Below are positions 4,181 to 5,561 of a stretch of 5,561 nucleotides of DNA, one piece after another; position 1 is the first letter of the stretch; each line of letters starts with the position of its first letter. The notes under the pieces were generated by a model. It was not told the origin of the DNA, made no database searches, and was given only the letters and a program-made list of their open reading frames with translations. The position numbers were made by a program, and so were the translations under genes. The DNA lies in the NCBI GenBank assembly GCA_035267815.1, contig DATFLK010000072.1, positions 1 through 5,561 on the forward strand, given 5' to 3'. The stretch comes from DATFLK01 sp035267815. Its GTDB lineage: Bacteria; Pseudomonadota; Zetaproteobacteria; Mariprofundales; Mariprofundaceae.

Positions 4181-5110
4181 ATGACGCCTGAAAACGGGGA
4201 GGCGGACGACGCCATAAAGCATTACCGGGAAGATCCAAGACGGGTGCTGATCATCGGCGCCGGTCGGGGCGGCAGCTCGGTACTGGAGATGCTGCTCGAG
4301 GAGGAACTCGTCGACATCGTCGGCGTTGTCGAGATCGACCCCTCCGCTCCCGGTCTAACCACTGCAAAACAGCACAACATCACCATCTACGAGGATTTCG
4401 AGGTCGCTCTGAAGGCGTGTGCACCCTGTGTCGCATTCAACCTGACCCACAACGAAATGATCGAGCATGTCGCTGCCGACCTTCTGGGTGCCGGCGCCGT
4501 GGTCGGCGGAATGGAGGCCGAACTTCTCTATCGCATGTTCAGCAAGCTCCAAGCGGCCAAGGATGAACTGAACTTCCAAGCCATGCACGACCACCTGACG
4601 GGCCTCTACAACCGGCGCCGACTGCTGGAGGAGATGGAGAAGGGGCTGGAGGAGGCCTCGCGCTACAAATTCCCCTACTCCGTGGCGCTGCTCGACTTGG
4701 ATCGATTCAAATCGATCAACGACACCTACGGCCACGAGGCCGGGGATACCGTGCTGAAAGAGGCCACGCGCATTCTGCGATCAAGTATCCGTAATGTGGA
4801 CACGATCGGCCGCTGGGGTGGCGAGGAGTTCGTCGTGCTGCTGCCGCACACACATGCCCGAGATGCGATGCGGGCCGCCCGGCACTGGCTGGCCAATATC
4901 GCCGCCTCCCCGATCAAGCTCAACGGCACAGAAAAACGTGTCACCTTCTCCGCAGGTGTGGCATGCTATGAGGAAGAGATTGGCGAGAACGTGCCTCACA
5001 AGGAGGCTGACCGGCTTCTGGCCTTGGCAGACCAGCGCCTCTATCAGGCCAAACAGGAGGGCCGGCAGTGCATCATCGGCCCCGACGACGCCTGTGAGCG
5101 TGTCACCTAG
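4181..5110 (+). CDS. Diguanylate cyclase with N-terminal Rossmann-like dinucleotide-binding domain
   Basis: A 309-residue soluble protein expected to make cyclic di-GMP from two GTP. Residues 20-120 look like a Rossmann NAD(P)-binding domain: RVLIIGAGRGGSS gives a GxGxGG turn (G26, G28, G30, G31), VDIVGVVEIDPSAPG (44-58) gives beta-2 with acidic E51 and D53, and later strands run CVAFNLTH (83-90) and AVVGG (106-110). A helical linker (115-136) leads to the GGDEF domain: DHLTGLYNRR (137-146), LLDLDRFKSINDTYGHEAGD (170-189) with metal-binding D172, inhibitory I-site RNVD (204-207) and active-site GGEEF (213-217). All catalytic residues appear intact, so it should be active and product-inhibited. 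The ATG at 4181 is the first after an in-frame stop at 4160, but no Shine-Dalgarno precedes it. No membrane segment is present. A membrane sensor gene follows 58 bp later. Confidence 0.9.
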   Translation: MTPENGEADDAIKHYREDPRRVLIIGAGRGGSSVLEMLLEEELVDIVGVVEIDPSAPGLTTAKQHNITIYEDFEVALKACAPCVAFNLTHNEMIEHVAADLLGAGAVVGGMEAELLYRMFSKLQAAKDELNFQAMHDHLTGLYNRRRLLEEMEKGLEEASRYKFPYSVALLDLDRFKSINDTYGHEAGDTVLKEATRILRSSIRNVDTIGRWGGEEFVVLLPHTHARDAMRAARHWLANIAASPIKLNGTEKRVTFSAGVACYEEEIGENVPHKEADRLLALADQRLYQAKQEGRQCIIGPDDACERVT

Positions 5111-5168
5111 GCAGTCCAGCATCCGCTTCTCGAAAACCGACATGTAAGGACCCGACACCAGCAACGCA

Positions 5169-5561
5169 ATGACCGGCCTCGAAAAAGAGTACATACAGGA
5201 CCTTCAGGACGCCGATTTCGGCGAGGCACCGCCACGCTTCCCGATCCGCTGGCGCTGGACCATGCTGGTCGGCGCGGCCGTGATCTTGGCCGTGCTGCTG
5301 CTCTCCTTCATCATCCTAGATATGGAACGCGATGCCTGGCTCGGGAACCAGGCCACCCAGGCCGAGATTCTGGTGGAGAGGCTGGGGGACGAACTGCGGC
5401 TTCCCATGCTATCCGGCAGTACGGCGGAAGTGGATGTGATCGTATCGAGCTTCCTCAAGAAGGTTCCCGCCGTGCTCGGCGTGCATGTCCAGTACGTCAA
5501 CGGCAAGAATCAGCAATACGGTAAGATCACGCCGGAGGATAACGACCGGCTCAGCGTGGTC
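5169..5561 (+). CDS. Membrane sensor-type protein, N-terminal part (3' end outside window)
   Basis: The frame is open for 131 codons from the ATG at 5169 to the window edge. A charged N-terminus (residues 1-30, with RFPIRWRW just before the membrane) is followed by one strong hydrophobic segment (about 32-51, MLVGAAVILAVLLLSFIILD). Then comes a region that looks extracytoplasmic: a helix with QATQAEILVERLGDEL (61-76) and a segment VIVSSFLKKVPAVLGVHVQYVNG (90-112). This resembles the opening of sensor histidine kinases, GGDEF/EAL proteins or chemoreceptors with a periplasmic sensing domain, but the output domain is not in the window, so the class is unknown. It is the first possible start after an in-frame stop at 5145. 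The only purine-rich motif, AAGGA (5146-5150), is too far upstream to be a good ribosome binding site. Proximity to the GGDEF gene suggests a shared signalling unit. Confidence 0.7.
   Translation, partial: MTGLEKEYIQDLQDADFGEAPPRFPIRWRWTMLVGAAVILAVLLLSFIILDMERDAWLGNQATQAEILVERLGDELRLPMLSGSTAEVDVIVSSFLKKVPAVLGVHVQYVNGKNQQYGKITPEDNDRLSVV

Noticed and set aside
4355..4735. 126-codon minus-strand open frame inside the GGDEF gene
   Set aside because: The product has no recognisable motif and the sense strand encodes conserved domains throughout.

Overview
The window is 5.56 kb of gene-dense DNA, GC-rich by eye, from the chromosome of a proteobacterium. The protein families seen (Ndk, a BolA of the RHRMVY type, YhbY, SirB2, a host-attachment protein of the baeRF type, GGDEF) and the promoter style suggest a gamma- or Zetaproteobacteria-like organism. 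That placement is inferred from gene content only. No insertion sequence, phage gene, CRISPR array, tRNA or rRNA is visible, and nearly every stretch is coding.

Layout. On the minus strand at the left are the 5' end of ndk (1-95), a leader region holding a terminator-like hairpin (131-163), a host-attachment/baeRF-type protein (272-709), a thioredoxin-fold protein with a CNHC motif (797-1354), a possible 15-codon leader ORF (1370-1417) and a SirB2-family membrane protein (1444-1830). The last four may form one minus-strand unit. A 123-bp divergent intergenic region (1831-1953) follows. It carries a CRP-like palindrome placed as in a class II activator site for the rightward gene. On the plus strand come a stand-alone cyclic-nucleotide-binding-domain protein (1954-2424) and, 72 bp later, a CaCA-family cation antiporter (2497-3525). 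Converging on these from the right is a two-gene minus-strand unit, yhbY (3813-4088) and bolA (3544-3816), with a 4-base GTGA overlap. Divergent from yhbY on the plus strand are a diguanylate cyclase fused to an N-terminal Rossmann-like dinucleotide-binding domain (4181-5110) and the 5' part of a membrane sensor protein (5169 to the window end).

How the parts may work together. Housekeeping functions (nucleotide pools, ribosome assembly, Fe-S/redox handling) are interleaved with two second-messenger modules. The first is a CNB-domain protein next to a cation exchanger, with a CRP-like site in front. The second is a GGDEF enzyme whose sensory domain looks like an NAD(P)-binding fold, followed by a membrane sensor. 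The most notable items are the Rossmann-GGDEF fusion, the CNB/antiporter pair whose CNB domain lacks the usual phosphate-binding arginine, the CRP-like site, and the atypical alpha-repeats of the antiporter.
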